The translations under genes were made by a program, and so were the position numbers. A stretch of 64,000 nucleotides of DNA, taken from assembly GCA_964553125.1 (NCBI GenBank), contig CAZKJW010000001.1, forward strand, positions 1 to 64,000. Reading direction: 5' to 3'. This DNA is from Aphodomonas sp964553125 (GTDB lineage Bacteria > Bacillota > Clostridia > Christensenellales > Aristaeellaceae). Of this stretch, positions 8,883 to 16,774 are shown in pieces (positions within the stretch are counted from its first letter, which is position 1; each line of letters starts with the position of its first letter). The notes under the pieces were generated by a model that saw only the letters and a program-made list of their open reading frames with translations, was not told the DNA's origin and did not search any database.

Positions 8883-9695
8883 TTATTCGGAAATCGGGCT
8901 GAAGCCGACGGCCTCAAACACGGCGCTCGCTTCTTCGCCAGTGAGGTAGGCGAGGAACGCCTTGGCGGCTTCTTCGTTTTTCGTAATGTTCAGCACGGCG
9001 GCGGGGTAAATTACCTGGCCGCACATTTCGGCGGTGGCGGTATCCACAACGGTCAGACCCGCGGAGAACGCGTCGGTGCCGTAGATGATGCCGCAGTCCA
9101 CCGTGGCTTCGCTGACCTGCGTGGTCACTTCCTTGACGTTAGAACCATAGGTGATCGCGCCGGCAGCGGCGAGGTCTTCTTCGCTCACGCCATAGAAGGC
9201 AAGGATTTTCTGTGTGTACTGGCCGACTGGGACGTCGGCGTTGCCCATCGCCAGCATGATGCTGCCGTCCTGAAGCCCGGCGATCAGCTGATCGTAGGAT
9301 TCAATGCCCTTCGGGTTTCCTTCCGGAACGGCGAGCGCGACTTTGTTTTCCAGCAGGTTGATGCGAGTTCCCTGAAGAACGAAGTCGAGGCAGTCAGTGT
9401 TGGCTTCTGAGGCGACGTCCAGCGCGTTCATCTGTTTGGGCGCGGCGGAAATGAACAGGTCGCAGTCGGCGCCTTCTTCAATCTGCGTCTTCAGCGTGCC
9501 GGAGGAATCGAAGTTGAAAACGAGTTCAACGTCGGGTTCGACGGACTTGTACATCTCGGCGATTTCGGTCAGGGTTTCCGTCATCGACGCGGCGGCGAAG
9601 ACGATCAGTTCGGTCTTTTCGGCGGAGGCGATTGCGCAGGCGGATACGCCCAGCAAAAGCGCGAGAACGAGTGCGACAAGTTTCTTTGCGGACAT
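8883..9695 (-). CDS. modA: Molybdate-binding protein ModA (lipoprotein)
   Basis: 270 residues. The N-terminal signal peptide ends in VSAC, a lipobox, so the protein is probably anchored outside the membrane by a lipid-modified cysteine. The mature part opens ELIVFAAASMTETL, the ModA hallmark, followed by NFDSSGTLKTQIEEGADCDLF. It captures molybdate or tungstate for ModBC. The start has AGGAG 11 bases upstream. It is the first gene after the long structured leader at 9696-10050. Confidence 0.95.
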   Translation of the reverse strand: MSAKKLVALVLALLLGVSACAIASAEKTELIVFAAASMTETLTEIAEMYKSVEPDVELVFNFDSSGTLKTQIEEGADCDLFISAAPKQMNALDVASEANTDCLDFVLQGTRINLLENKVALAVPEGNPKGIESYDQLIAGLQDGSIMLAMGNADVPVGQYTQKILAFYGVSEEDLAAAGAITYGSNVKEVTTQVSEATVDCGIIYGTDAFSAGLTVVDTATAEMCGQVIYPAAVLNITKNEEAAKAFLAYLTGEEASAVFEAVGFSPISE

Positions 9696-9725
9696 GGCTT
9701 TTTCTCCTATCTGTACTTGATTTTC

Positions 9726-9792
9726 CGGGAGAAAGCCGTTATCATATCAGTGATACGGTATCCGCATGAAGGCTCGCAACAGCTTTCTCCCG
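9726..9792 (-). promoter_or_regulatory. Second structured element in the modA leader
   Basis: GGGAGAAAGC (9728-9737) can pair with GCTTTCTCCC (9782-9791), closing a loop that contains a smaller hairpin (CCGTATCA with TGATAACGG on the minus strand). It sits just before the modA ribosome binding site. A role in translation control is inferred only. Confidence 0.45.
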
Positions 9793-9857
9793 TATTTATA
9801 GGAAACGGCTGAGCTCGCACCTCGGCCGTTTTCTATTGTGGAAAAGAAATGCGAAAA

Positions 9858-9893
9858 CAAAAAAATTCGCACCCCTGAAAAGGATGCGAATTA
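9858..9893 (-). terminator. Terminator inside the modA leader (likely attenuator)
   Basis: On the minus strand AATTCGCATCC and GGGTGCGAATT form a stem followed by a run of T (plus-strand A run 9858-9865). It lies between the promoter at 10058-10086 and modA, so it must be bypassed for the operon to be expressed. Confidence 0.85.
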
Positions 9894-9904
9894 CAAACAG
9901 ATAC

Positions 9905-10050
9905 AAGCACGCCCAAAGGCCGCGCTCTGCGTATGTATTCCGTCTCCTTTTCAAAAAGGAAGGCCATGCTGTTTCCGGCATAACCCTATGTCAGTTGCCT
10001 GACGCGGCCGAAGCTCCATCGCTGTTGCATTAGGAGCAGGGGCTCGAAGA
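9905..10050 (-). ncRNA. Candidate Moco (molybdenum cofactor) riboswitch in the leader of the molybdenum operon
   Basis: The 5' leader between the promoter and the intrinsic terminator can fold into several helices on the minus strand: GCTCC with GGAGC, GTCAG-GCAA-CTGAC with a GNRA loop, ATGC-cGGAAACa-GCAT, and TCCTTTT with AAAAGGA. Riboswitches of the Moco family sit in exactly this position before mod/moa genes and use a GNRA tetraloop. The location and the downstream terminator are strong; I could not score the covariance model, so the class assignment is an inference. Confidence 0.55.
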
Positions 10051-10057
10051 CAATATG

Positions 10058-10086
10058 ATTGTATCTGAAAAAACGGGCTTCGTCAA
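10058..10086 (-). promoter_or_regulatory. Sigma-A promoter of the molybdenum operon
   Basis: On the minus strand TTGACG (10086-10081), a 17-base spacer, and TACAAT (10063-10058). Predicted start of RNA near 10051, giving a leader of about 355 bases before modA. Confidence 0.75.
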
Positions 10087-10129
10087 TACGCTGCGCAGAA
10101 TTCTTTTGCCTTTCAGGCGCGCGGACGGC

Positions 10130-11149
10130 TTACGCCTGCGCGGACGCGCCGGTTTCCTCGCGCCGGAGCGCGCGGACAAGAATCATTTCGCCGGCGATGC
10201 TGACGGCGATTTCCTCGGGCGTGACGGCTTTGATGGCCGTGCCGATGGGCGTATGCACGGCGGCGGTGGCCGCCTCTGAGATGCCGGCTTCCCAAAGCCT
10301 TGCATTGACGGAGGCGGTTTTGTTTTTGCTGCCGATCACGCCCACATAGGCGAGCGGCTGGCGGAGCACCTGCTTTTCAACGCTGAAATCATAGCTGTGG
10401 CCGCTGGTCATCACCACGACGTAGTCGTCTTCATGCAGCTCCAGCGCGTCGGCGATGCGGTCGAAGTCCGCGCAGATCACGCTTTCGGCCTGCGGAAAAA
10501 AAGCTGCCTTGGCGTATTCCGAGCGGTTGTCGAAGATCGTTACGCGAAAGCCCACGGACGAGAGCACCGGGCAAAGCGCCAGCGCGCAGTGACCTGCACC
10601 AAAGATGACGGCGCGTTCGCCGATGGGCAGCCGCATGCTGAAGCAGTCCTGCCGCAGGGTGTGCCCTTCGCCGCAGAGCGCGGCCGCGCCGGCGGGCGCT
10701 TCTCCGCAGAGGGCTTCGCCCTGCTTGGCGACGAGCGCGGGCAGCCTGCCGTCAAACCACTGAATCAGCCACGCCCGCGTTTTGTGCGAGATGGCTTCGC
10801 ACACCTTCGCGGCGAGGCGGTTCCATTCGGCGCTTGCGGCGGGAACGTACTGGAAAAAGACGGTCATCTCGCCGCCGCAGACTGAGCCGATATCCTCTTT
10901 TTCGTTCTTGTGCAGCGTGTATTCATGCAGCCCGCTGCGCTTTTGCGAAAGCCATTGCATGGCGAGCGCTTCGGCTTCCTTTTCGGCGGGGCCGCCGCCG
11001 ATGGTGCCGAGCACGCGTCCCTTGGGATCGACCAGCATCTGTGCGCCGGTGCCTCTGGGCGCGGAGCCGTGATGCGAGACGATTGTGACGAGCATGGAGT
11101 CGATTCCCTTTTCCATCAGGTAAAGCATCTGGGTGAAAAGCGTGTTCAT
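10130..11149 (-). CDS. xdhC: XdhC-family molybdenum hydroxylase maturation protein
   Basis: 339 residues. XdhC proteins bind molybdenum cofactor, help put the terminal sulfur on it, and insert it into xanthine-dehydrogenase-type enzymes. The N-terminal domain has VTIVSHHGSAPRGTGAQMLV and GTIGGGPAEKEA; the C-terminal NAD-binding-like domain has VIFGAGHCALALCPVL and VMTSGHSYDF, and ends near a TPEEIAVSIAGEMI stretch. It starts 6 bp after the methyltransferase at 11156 and probably shares its promoter. Its likely client is the hydroxylase encoded at 17714-21534. Confidence 0.93.
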   Translation of the reverse strand: MNTLFTQMLYLMEKGIDSMLVTIVSHHGSAPRGTGAQMLVDPKGRVLGTIGGGPAEKEAEALAMQWLSQKRSGLHEYTLHKNEKEDIGSVCGGEMTVFFQYVPAASAEWNRLAAKVCEAISHKTRAWLIQWFDGRLPALVAKQGEALCGEAPAGAAALCGEGHTLRQDCFSMRLPIGERAVIFGAGHCALALCPVLSSVGFRVTIFDNRSEYAKAAFFPQAESVICADFDRIADALELHEDDYVVVMTSGHSYDFSVEKQVLRQPLAYVGVIGSKNKTASVNARLWEAGISEAATAAVHTPIGTAIKAVTPEEIAVSIAGEMILVRALRREETGASAQA

Positions 11150-11155
11150 GTGCGG

Positions 11156-11911
11156 TTACTCCTTTTCTGTGCTGTCGGGGCAGAAAGCGGCGGGAAGCAG
11201 AAACGCCTGCACGGTCATTTCGCGCGTTGCAGGGATGAGATAGGGAAACTCCGGGTCGTCCGTCGGCGTCAGCCGCCTGAGAACATCCTGCTCGTTCACC
11301 TGAGCCAGCCCGTCGCGCTTTGCGTAAAGCGAATAGAATTTCACGCCGTCTGCCAGCGAGCGGATGGGCTGATCCAGCCGAAGGCGCAGCGCTCTGGAGA
11401 AAACGGGCTGCATTTGCGGAAGCGGCGTGTCGTCCGGCGCTGCCGGGAAGGGCTGCGTGTCCTCCGGCTCCATGGAAAAACGGCGGCGCGTCTGCGTTTT
11501 CTGGAGCATGACGACGCGGCGCGAGCGCCCCTGCGCGGCGGAAACGGCCTGACGAATCGTGCCGAACATGCAGAAGATCATCGCGTCGAATTGCAGCGCC
11601 GCAGGCAGCGCGAAGGCGTCCTCACAGCAGACCGTGACGTTGCCGCAGCAGGCGGACGCGATGTTTCTGCGCAGTTCGTCGAGCGGCTTTTCGGCGACGT
11701 CGACGGCCGTCACATGGCGGCAGCGCTTTGCCAGCGCAAGGGAAAGATACCCGAGGCCGCAGCCCGCATCGCAGACATGCATGGAAGCCGCCGCCTTGTC
11801 GCCGCCGAGCGCTTCGACAATCTGATCGGCGGCCTGCTCAAAGAAGGAGCTTCGCTCCGAAGCGTCGCGCATAAACGCCAACATGTCGGGCGTCCATTCA
11901 AACATTCTCAT
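11156..11911 (-). CDS. SAM-dependent methyltransferase of the molybdenum-hydroxylase neighbourhood
   Basis: 251 residues, start MRMFEW with GGAGG 8 bases upstream. The SAM-binding motif is VCDAGCGLGYLSLALAK (residues 50-65), followed by VTAVDVAEKPL. The second half is unlike common methyltransferases and contains LTPTDDPEFPYLIPATRE. It forms an operon with xdhC. A second, related methyltransferase is at 16026. Similar methyltransferases are known as neighbours of aldehyde-oxidoreductase-type molybdenum enzymes in Desulfovibrio-like clusters; the substrate is unknown. Confidence 0.78.
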   Translation of the reverse strand: MRMFEWTPDMLAFMRDASERSSFFEQAADQIVEALGGDKAAASMHVCDAGCGLGYLSLALAKRCRHVTAVDVAEKPLDELRRNIASACCGNVTVCCEDAFALPAALQFDAMIFCMFGTIRQAVSAAQGRSRRVVMLQKTQTRRRFSMEPEDTQPFPAAPDDTPLPQMQPVFSRALRLRLDQPIRSLADGVKFYSLYAKRDGLAQVNEQDVLRRLTPTDDPEFPYLIPATREMTVQAFLLPAAFCPDSTEKE

Positions 11912-11957
11912 GCAAAGCCTCCGGGTTCGCCTCTTGCAGACGGCGCGTGATGAAACC

Positions 11958-12021
11958 AATATAAAGCACCGCGGCACAGCAAAAGAAGATTCGTTGGCGA
12001 CATGTGTAGTCAGGGCTACAC
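11958..12021 (-). promoter_or_regulatory. Predicted promoter and CRP-like operator for the methyltransferase-xdhC operon
   Basis: GTGTAG-N6-CTACAC is a perfect 6+6 dyad at 12004-12021. A minus-strand -10 box TATATT (11963-11958) puts the RNA start near 11951, so the dyad is centred at -61.5, the classical distance for class I CRP activation. No good -35 box is seen, as expected for an activated promoter. Confidence 0.55.
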
Positions 12022-12074
12022 AGTTGCAAAACGCGCGCCTGCTGCAAAAGAAAAAAATTCATGCCGGGAGAGAA

Positions 12075-12119
12075 ATGTAGCATACGCTACTTTCTGGTAT
12101 TTTTTTAACAGAGTACAAT
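12075..12119 (+). promoter_or_regulatory. Predicted promoter and CRP-like operator for the MATE gene
   Basis: TGTAG-N6-CTACT dyad at 12076-12091 followed by TACAAT at 12114-12119 with a poor -35. The dyad centre is about 42 bases before the predicted RNA start, close to the class II CRP position. Confidence 0.5.
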
Positions 12120-12152
12120 GCGTGTATTACAATGAAAAGGCAGGCTTGAACT

Positions 12153-13526
12153 ATGCAGCGAAACGCGCCGGACTTTGCCAACGGTTCCATCGCGCGGCTC
12201 CTCTGGAGCTTTGCGCTTCCCTCTGCGATCAGCGGATTGATTGGCGCCGTCTATAATATCGTAGACCAGATCTTCATCGGAAGATGCGTCGGTTTGCTCG
12301 GAAACGCCGCCACAAACGTTGTCTTTCCCGTGGTCACGCTGACCAACGCCGTGGCGATTATGGCGGGCGTGGGCGGCGCGTCAGGGTTCAACCTGAGCAT
12401 GGGCCGCCGCGACGAAAAAGAAGCCGGCCGGATGATCGGCTCCGGGCTGATGCTCATGGCCATTGCGGGCTGCGTGATCGCGCTGGCGATGCAGCTGTTC
12501 ATGGAGCCGCTGCTGCGCTTTTTCGGCGCAACGGAGGAGACGTTTTCCTATGCCTGCGAATATGAGCGCATCGTGGCGTGCGCCATTCCGCTGTTCATTC
12601 TCGGAACGGGCGGCAGCGCGATGATTCGTGCTGACGGCAGCCCGAAATACGCGCTTGTCAGCGTGGTGGCCGGCGCTGTGCTCAACGTGGGGCTGGACGC
12701 GCTGTTCATGCTCGGCTTCGGCATGGGCATTGCCGGGGCCGCGTGGGCGACGCTGATCGGGCAAGTGATTTCCGGCGGCCTTGTCATCGGCTATTTTGTT
12801 TTCCGCTTCCGGACGATCCGGTTGCAGCGCGAGCATTTCCGCCTGTCGCCCGCAAAGATGCGCCGGGTGTTTTCGCTGGGCATGGGGCCGTTCATCAATC
12901 ATTTTTCCATGACGCTCATTCAGATCATGCTCAACAACGCGCTGGTCACGTGGGGCGCGGTTTCGCAGTATGGCAGCGAGATTCCGCTGGCGTGCGCCGG
13001 CATTGCGGCGAAGGTGAACGCCATTGTCTCGTCCATCGTCGTGGGAATCGCGCAGGGCGCGCAGCCGATCATCAGCTTCAACTACGGCGCGAAGAATTAT
13101 CGCCGCGCCAGAGAGACGGGCGCGTGGGCGATTGCCGCCGTGCTGAGCTTTTCGTTCGTGGTGTTCGCCGCGTTTCAGGCGTTCCCGCGGCAGATCACGA
13201 TGCTCTTTGGTAAATACGATACCCCTGCGTATTACGATTTTGCGGAAAAATATTTTCGCATTTTTATGATGCTCGTCTGCGTGAGCGGGATGCAGATCAC
13301 GGTCGGAAATTTCTTTACCTCGCTTGGAAAACCGTGGATGAGCGTGCTCATTTCCGCCTCGCGGCAGATTGTCGCGCTGCCCATTCTTTTGCTCACGCTT
13401 CCGCGCGCGTGGGGGCTGGACGGCGTGCTGTATGCAGGTCCGATTGCGGATGGAATTTGTGCGGCGCTGGCTATCGCACTCTTTGTGAAAATGTGGTACA
13501 ATATGGGAAAGCAAGCGGTCGATTGA
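12153..13526 (+). CDS. MATE-family multidrug/toxin exporter
   Basis: 457 residues with twelve predicted membrane helices in two repeated halves, the MATE pattern. Family motifs include SGLIGAVYNIVDQIFIG near the start and GIAQGAQPIISFNYGA in the second half. These proteins export organic cations or metabolites using sodium or proton gradients. It is divergent from the methyltransferase-xdhC operon and is followed 40 bp later by a Crp/Fnr regulator, so it may export a product or toxic substrate linked to the hydroxylase; that link is inferred from position only. Confidence 0.9.
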   Translation: MQRNAPDFANGSIARLLWSFALPSAISGLIGAVYNIVDQIFIGRCVGLLGNAATNVVFPVVTLTNAVAIMAGVGGASGFNLSMGRRDEKEAGRMIGSGLMLMAIAGCVIALAMQLFMEPLLRFFGATEETFSYACEYERIVACAIPLFILGTGGSAMIRADGSPKYALVSVVAGAVLNVGLDALFMLGFGMGIAGAAWATLIGQVISGGLVIGYFVFRFRTIRLQREHFRLSPAKMRRVFSLGMGPFINHFSMTLIQIMLNNALVTWGAVSQYGSEIPLACAGIAAKVNAIVSSIVVGIAQGAQPIISFNYGAKNYRRARETGAWAIAAVLSFSFVVFAAFQAFPRQITMLFGKYDTPAYYDFAEKYFRIFMMLVCVSGMQITVGNFFTSLGKPWMSVLISASRQIVALPILLLTLPRAWGLDGVLYAGPIADGICAALAIALFVKMWYNMGKQAVD

Positions 13527-13565
13527 AAAGACTTGTGCCGGCGTTTTGACAGAGGAGGGCGCTTT

Positions 13566-14258
13566 ATGAATGATGGCATAGGGCCGGTCAAACAGCGGAT
13601 TCTGTCGCTGGAAGAAAAGGACACCCCTTTTGCCCAGATGGGCTTCAGCAGAAAACTGCCGGCAAACACCACCTTCATCCAGCCGGGTGAAACGCTGCGC
13701 TGCTGCTACTACGTAAAATCCGGCGTCGTAGTGGGAGGCGAGCTGAAGGAGAACGGCGTGGAGCACGAGTTTCAAATCATGGAAGCGAACAGCCTGATCG
13801 GCGAGGAGCTTCTGATCTGCGACAGGCCGTGCCCGGTCGCATTCCGCACGGTCAAGGATACGGAGCTGATCTGCATCGATAAGGAAACGCTTTTCGAGCA
13901 GATGGAGCGCGACCCGTTCCTCAGCCGCCTGCTGATGGAATCGATGGGGATGAAATTCCTCTCCGCAATGGACGAGCTGCGCCAGACGAATGCGCACAAC
14001 GCCACGTGGCGCATCTGTAACCTGCTGATGATTTTTGCGGACAAATACGGCGAGGACTACGATGGAAAAATCCTGATTGCGCAGCGGCTCAGCCAGCAGA
14101 TGATCAGCACGCTTCTTGGCATCAACCGGATTACGACGGTGCGCATCATCAAGGCGCTCAAGGAGATGCGGCTGATCGAGCAGGTGAACGGCTATTACTG
14201 CATCAGGGATCTGAACAAGCTGAAAGCGTATCAGGAAGCGAACCGCGCAAAGGGGTGA
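13566..14258 (+). CDS. Crp/Fnr-family transcription regulator 1
   Basis: 230 residues, start MNDGIGPVKQR with GAGGAGG 9 bases upstream. Residues 1-130 form a cyclic-nucleotide-binding-type beta roll (CCYYVKSGVVVGGEL, FQIMEANSLIGEELL). The C-terminal winged helix-turn-helix has QQMISTLLGINRITTVRIIK as recognition region. No N-terminal cysteine cluster as in FNR, so it probably senses a small ligand. It precedes the MocA-like gene by 4 bp. Its recognition helix shares N-R-x-T-T-V-R with the regulator at 16775, so both may bind the same operator, for example TGTAG-N6-CTACA. Confidence 0.92.
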   Translation: MNDGIGPVKQRILSLEEKDTPFAQMGFSRKLPANTTFIQPGETLRCCYYVKSGVVVGGELKENGVEHEFQIMEANSLIGEELLICDRPCPVAFRTVKDTELICIDKETLFEQMERDPFLSRLLMESMGMKFLSAMDELRQTNAHNATWRICNLLMIFADKYGEDYDGKILIAQRLSQQMISTLLGINRITTVRIIKALKEMRLIEQVNGYYCIRDLNKLKAYQEANRAKG

Positions 14259-14262
14259 GGAC

Positions 14263-14853
14263 ATGGTAGGAGCCGTTGTGCTGGCCGCCGGACGAAGCTC
14301 GCGCATGGGCGCGTTCAAGCCTATGCTGCCGCTGGACGGGGACAGCATTGCCCGGCGCGTCGTCAGGACGCTGAGAAAGGGCGGCGCGGAGCGGATCGTC
14401 GTGGTGACGGGACGAAACGCGCGGGACTTGCAGGCGCATCTGGAAGGGCTGGACGTGCGCTTCGTTCATAATGCGCTGTATCAGCAGACGCAGATGCTGG
14501 ACTCGGTGAAGCTCGGCCTTGCGCCGCTGCTCGGCTGCTGCGGCCGGATTCTGATTACGCCGGTGGACGCGCCGCTTTTTGCGCCCGAAACGGTGGAGCG
14601 GCTGCTCGCGCAGGAGGGGGAGATCGTCATCCCCGTCTGCGGCGGAAGGGACGGACACCCCGTGTGCGTGGGGAAAAGCGTGGGCGAGGAGATTCTCCGC
14701 TATGACGGAGAAGGCGGCCTGCGGGGCGCGCTGCAATGCGCGGCGTTTCCGGCGGCGCGCATTGTGGTGGCGGACGCGGGCATCCTGACGGATGTGGACA
14801 CGCCGGAGGATTATCAGGCCGTTTTGCAGCGGCTTGCACAGCCGCGCGCATAG
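14263..14853 (+). CDS. MocA-like molybdenum cofactor nucleotidyltransferase
   Basis: 196 residues. The nucleotide-binding start VVLAAGRSSRMGAFKPMLPL is the signature of the MobA/MocA family; ILITPVDAPLF and TDVDTPEDY follow. MocA makes the cytosine dinucleotide form of the cofactor used by xanthine-dehydrogenase-type enzymes, which fits the hydroxylase encoded downstream. The gene starts 4 bp after the regulator at 13566. MobA (guanine) activity cannot be excluded from sequence alone. Confidence 0.85.
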   Translation: MVGAVVLAAGRSSRMGAFKPMLPLDGDSIARRVVRTLRKGGAERIVVVTGRNARDLQAHLEGLDVRFVHNALYQQTQMLDSVKLGLAPLLGCCGRILITPVDAPLFAPETVERLLAQEGEIVIPVCGGRDGHPVCVGKSVGEEILRYDGEGGLRGALQCAAFPAARIVVADAGILTDVDTPEDYQAVLQRLAQPRA

Positions 14854-14866
14854 GCGAAAAAGTGAA

Positions 14867-14882
14867 TGTAGCAAAGACTACA
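14867..14882 (+). promoter_or_regulatory. Third TGTAG-N6-CTACA dyad
   Basis: Perfect 5+5 dyad with the same spacing as the two sites near 12005 and 12076. It overlaps the terminator at 14875-14907, so part of the symmetry may serve the hairpin. It could control the phosphatase-HD gene at 14961, but no -10 box at a fitting distance is visible. Confidence 0.4.
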
Positions 14883-14907
14883 CGCGTAGCGTGGCAGTCT
14901 TTTTTTT
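14875..14907 (+). terminator. Terminator after the MocA-like gene
   Basis: AGACT-a-CACGC-gta-GCGTG-gc-AGTCT followed by eight or more T. Confidence 0.82.
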
Positions 14908-14960
14908 GTGCGCTGTTTCGTTTTCAATGAGCAGAGAAAAAGAAAGCGGGCGAGCGCGTC

Positions 14961-16010
14961 ATGGAGATGGTGTTTTATCTGGTTCGGCACGGGGAGCCTC
15001 TCTTTGAAAATGGGCAAAAGATTTGCCTTGGAAACCGCAGCGATCCCGCGCTCAGCGCATGGGGCCGGGCGCAGGCGGAGCGGCTTGCGGCGTCTTTGGA
15101 CGGGCGGCTGCCCGTCTTTTGCAGCCCGCTTCTGCGCAGCCGGGAAACGGCGCTGTGCCTTTCGGATGCGCCGCAGACGCTGGAGGGGCTGACGGAATGC
15201 GACATGGGGCCGTGGGACGGCATGGACTTTGAAAGCATCCGCCGGGAGTATCCGCTTTTGTATGCGCGGCGCGAGACCGACCCCGCGCTGCTGCCGGAGG
15301 GCGCGGAGCCGGTGCAGGCGGCGTGCGCGCGAATGCGCCGGACGCTGGACGGCATTGCGCAAAGCGCGATTGTCGTCGGGCACGCGGGGGCAATGCGGGC
15401 GATGCTGTGCCCCGTCATGGGAAAGCGATGGGCGGAAATGCGCAGCATTCCCATGCCCTACGGCAGCGTGACGAAGCTCGTGCGCGGGGCGGAAGGCGCG
15501 TATCGCGTGGAATATGCGGGGCGAAAGCCGCAGGAATATCCCGGCGAGGACGAGATCGCCCGGCTCTATCGGAAATACCGCACGCCGGAGACGGTGCAGG
15601 CGCATTGTAGCGCGACGGCTTTGCTCGCGCGCAGGCTGGGCGAAGCGGTCGGCGGGGTGGACGGCGGCCTTCTGTATGCGGCGGCAAGGCTGCACGACCT
15701 TTGCAGAACGCAGGCGCGCCACGCGGAGAAAAGCGCGGACGCGCTGCTGATGCAGGGATATCCCGAGCTTGCACGGATTGTGCGGCTGCACCACAGCCCG
15801 GCCACGGCGGACGGGGCGCTGGACGAATGCGCGCTGCTTTTTTATGCGGACAAACGCGTGCAGGGCGCGCAGTTTGTTTCCCTGCGGGAGCGGTTTGAGG
15901 CAAGCCTTGCAAAATGCGGCGCGCCGCAGGCGCTGGAAGCGCACCGCGCGCAGTGGGAGGCCGCGCAGAAAATCGAACGAAGGATACGCCAAACGGGCTG
16001 TTGGCTGTAA
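14961..16010 (+). CDS. Histidine phosphatase fused to an HD domain
   Basis: 349 residues. Residues 1-190 are a phosphoglycerate-mutase-type histidine phosphatase: YLVRHGEP (catalytic His) and IVVGHAGAMRA (second His). The C-terminal part is an HD-type metal phosphohydrolase: VQAHCSATALLARRLGEA and AAARLHDLCR with the HD pair. HD and NTP-transferase proteins occur beside molybdenum hydroxylase genes in other anaerobes, so a role in making or repairing a phosphorylated cofactor intermediate is possible but not shown. It begins a block with the methyltransferase at 16026 and the regulator at 16775. Confidence 0.82.
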   Translation: MEMVFYLVRHGEPLFENGQKICLGNRSDPALSAWGRAQAERLAASLDGRLPVFCSPLLRSRETALCLSDAPQTLEGLTECDMGPWDGMDFESIRREYPLLYARRETDPALLPEGAEPVQAACARMRRTLDGIAQSAIVVGHAGAMRAMLCPVMGKRWAEMRSIPMPYGSVTKLVRGAEGAYRVEYAGRKPQEYPGEDEIARLYRKYRTPETVQAHCSATALLARRLGEAVGGVDGGLLYAAARLHDLCRTQARHAEKSADALLMQGYPELARIVRLHHSPATADGALDECALLFYADKRVQGAQFVSLRERFEASLAKCGAPQALEAHRAQWEAAQKIERRIRQTGCWL

Positions 16011-16025
16011 AGCGGTTGAAGTGCA

Positions 16026-16748
16026 ATGAGAAGAAAAACGGAAATGGGCTGGACGGAGGACGACGTCCGCTGGCAGATTGCAATGGCGCGATATGCGCCG
16101 AACGATCTGTACGATCATTTGGAGCGGGCGCTGACGGCGCGCGCCGGCGACGCGCGGCATCTGTGCGAAATCGGCTGCGGCGTCGGCAGCCTGACGCTTC
16201 GGCTGGCGCGGAGCGTTCCGAAAATCACGGCGGTCGACAAAAACGAGCGGCCCATGCTCGCGCTTTTTCATAGCCTGCTGGAGGGGCGAATCCGCAATGT
16301 GAACACGGTGCAGATGGATTTCCGGCGGTTAACGTTTGAGACAGACGCGCCGGACGTGACGCTGCTGCACGCGGACTGCCTTGCGTTTTCGGAGCTGGAG
16401 TATATCCGCAAAAAAAGCGCGCGGCTGATCGTTCTGCTGGAAACGTCCGAGGCTTGGCCGCCCTGCCCCGGAGAAGCATCCCCCGGAAAGGCGCGGCTGA
16501 ACGAGCTGCTGATGCGGCTGGCCGCGCGGCGTGTGCAGCCCGAATGCGCGGCTGTCGGCGGACGCGCCGACCAGCCTGTGGCGAGCCGGCAGGACGCGCT
16601 CGCCTATTGCGCGCAATGCGCGCCGAAAAAAAGCCGCAGGCTGCTTCGCGGCTTCGTGGAGGCAAACCTGCTGGAAGCGGAGGGCGAAGAACACGGCTTT
16701 GTCCTTCCGAGAAAAAGGGAATACACCCTGCTGGATTTTCACTCCTGA
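16026..16748 (+). CDS. SAM-dependent methyltransferase, relative of the one at 11156
   Basis: 240 residues. SAM-binding motif CEIGCGVGSLTLRLAR followed by KITAVDKNERP. Like the gene at 11156 it has an N-terminal helix region, a class I fold, and a divergent C-terminal half ending KREYTLLDFHS. It follows the phosphatase-HD gene by 15 bp and precedes a Crp/Fnr gene. Two related methyltransferases flanking one molybdenum hydroxylase system suggest a shared or paired step, but the substrate is unknown. Confidence 0.78.
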   Translation: MRRKTEMGWTEDDVRWQIAMARYAPNDLYDHLERALTARAGDARHLCEIGCGVGSLTLRLARSVPKITAVDKNERPMLALFHSLLEGRIRNVNTVQMDFRRLTFETDAPDVTLLHADCLAFSELEYIRKKSARLIVLLETSEAWPPCPGEASPGKARLNELLMRLAARRVQPECAAVGGRADQPVASRQDALAYCAQCAPKKSRRLLRGFVEANLLEAEGEEHGFVLPRKREYTLLDFHS

Positions 16749-16774
16749 ACCCGCGAAACGGAGGCTGAGAAAAA

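Noticed and set aside
12381..14348. 655-codon minus-strand frame opposite MATE and Crp genes
   Set aside because: Shadow frame; crosses two well-supported genes and has no recognisable domain.
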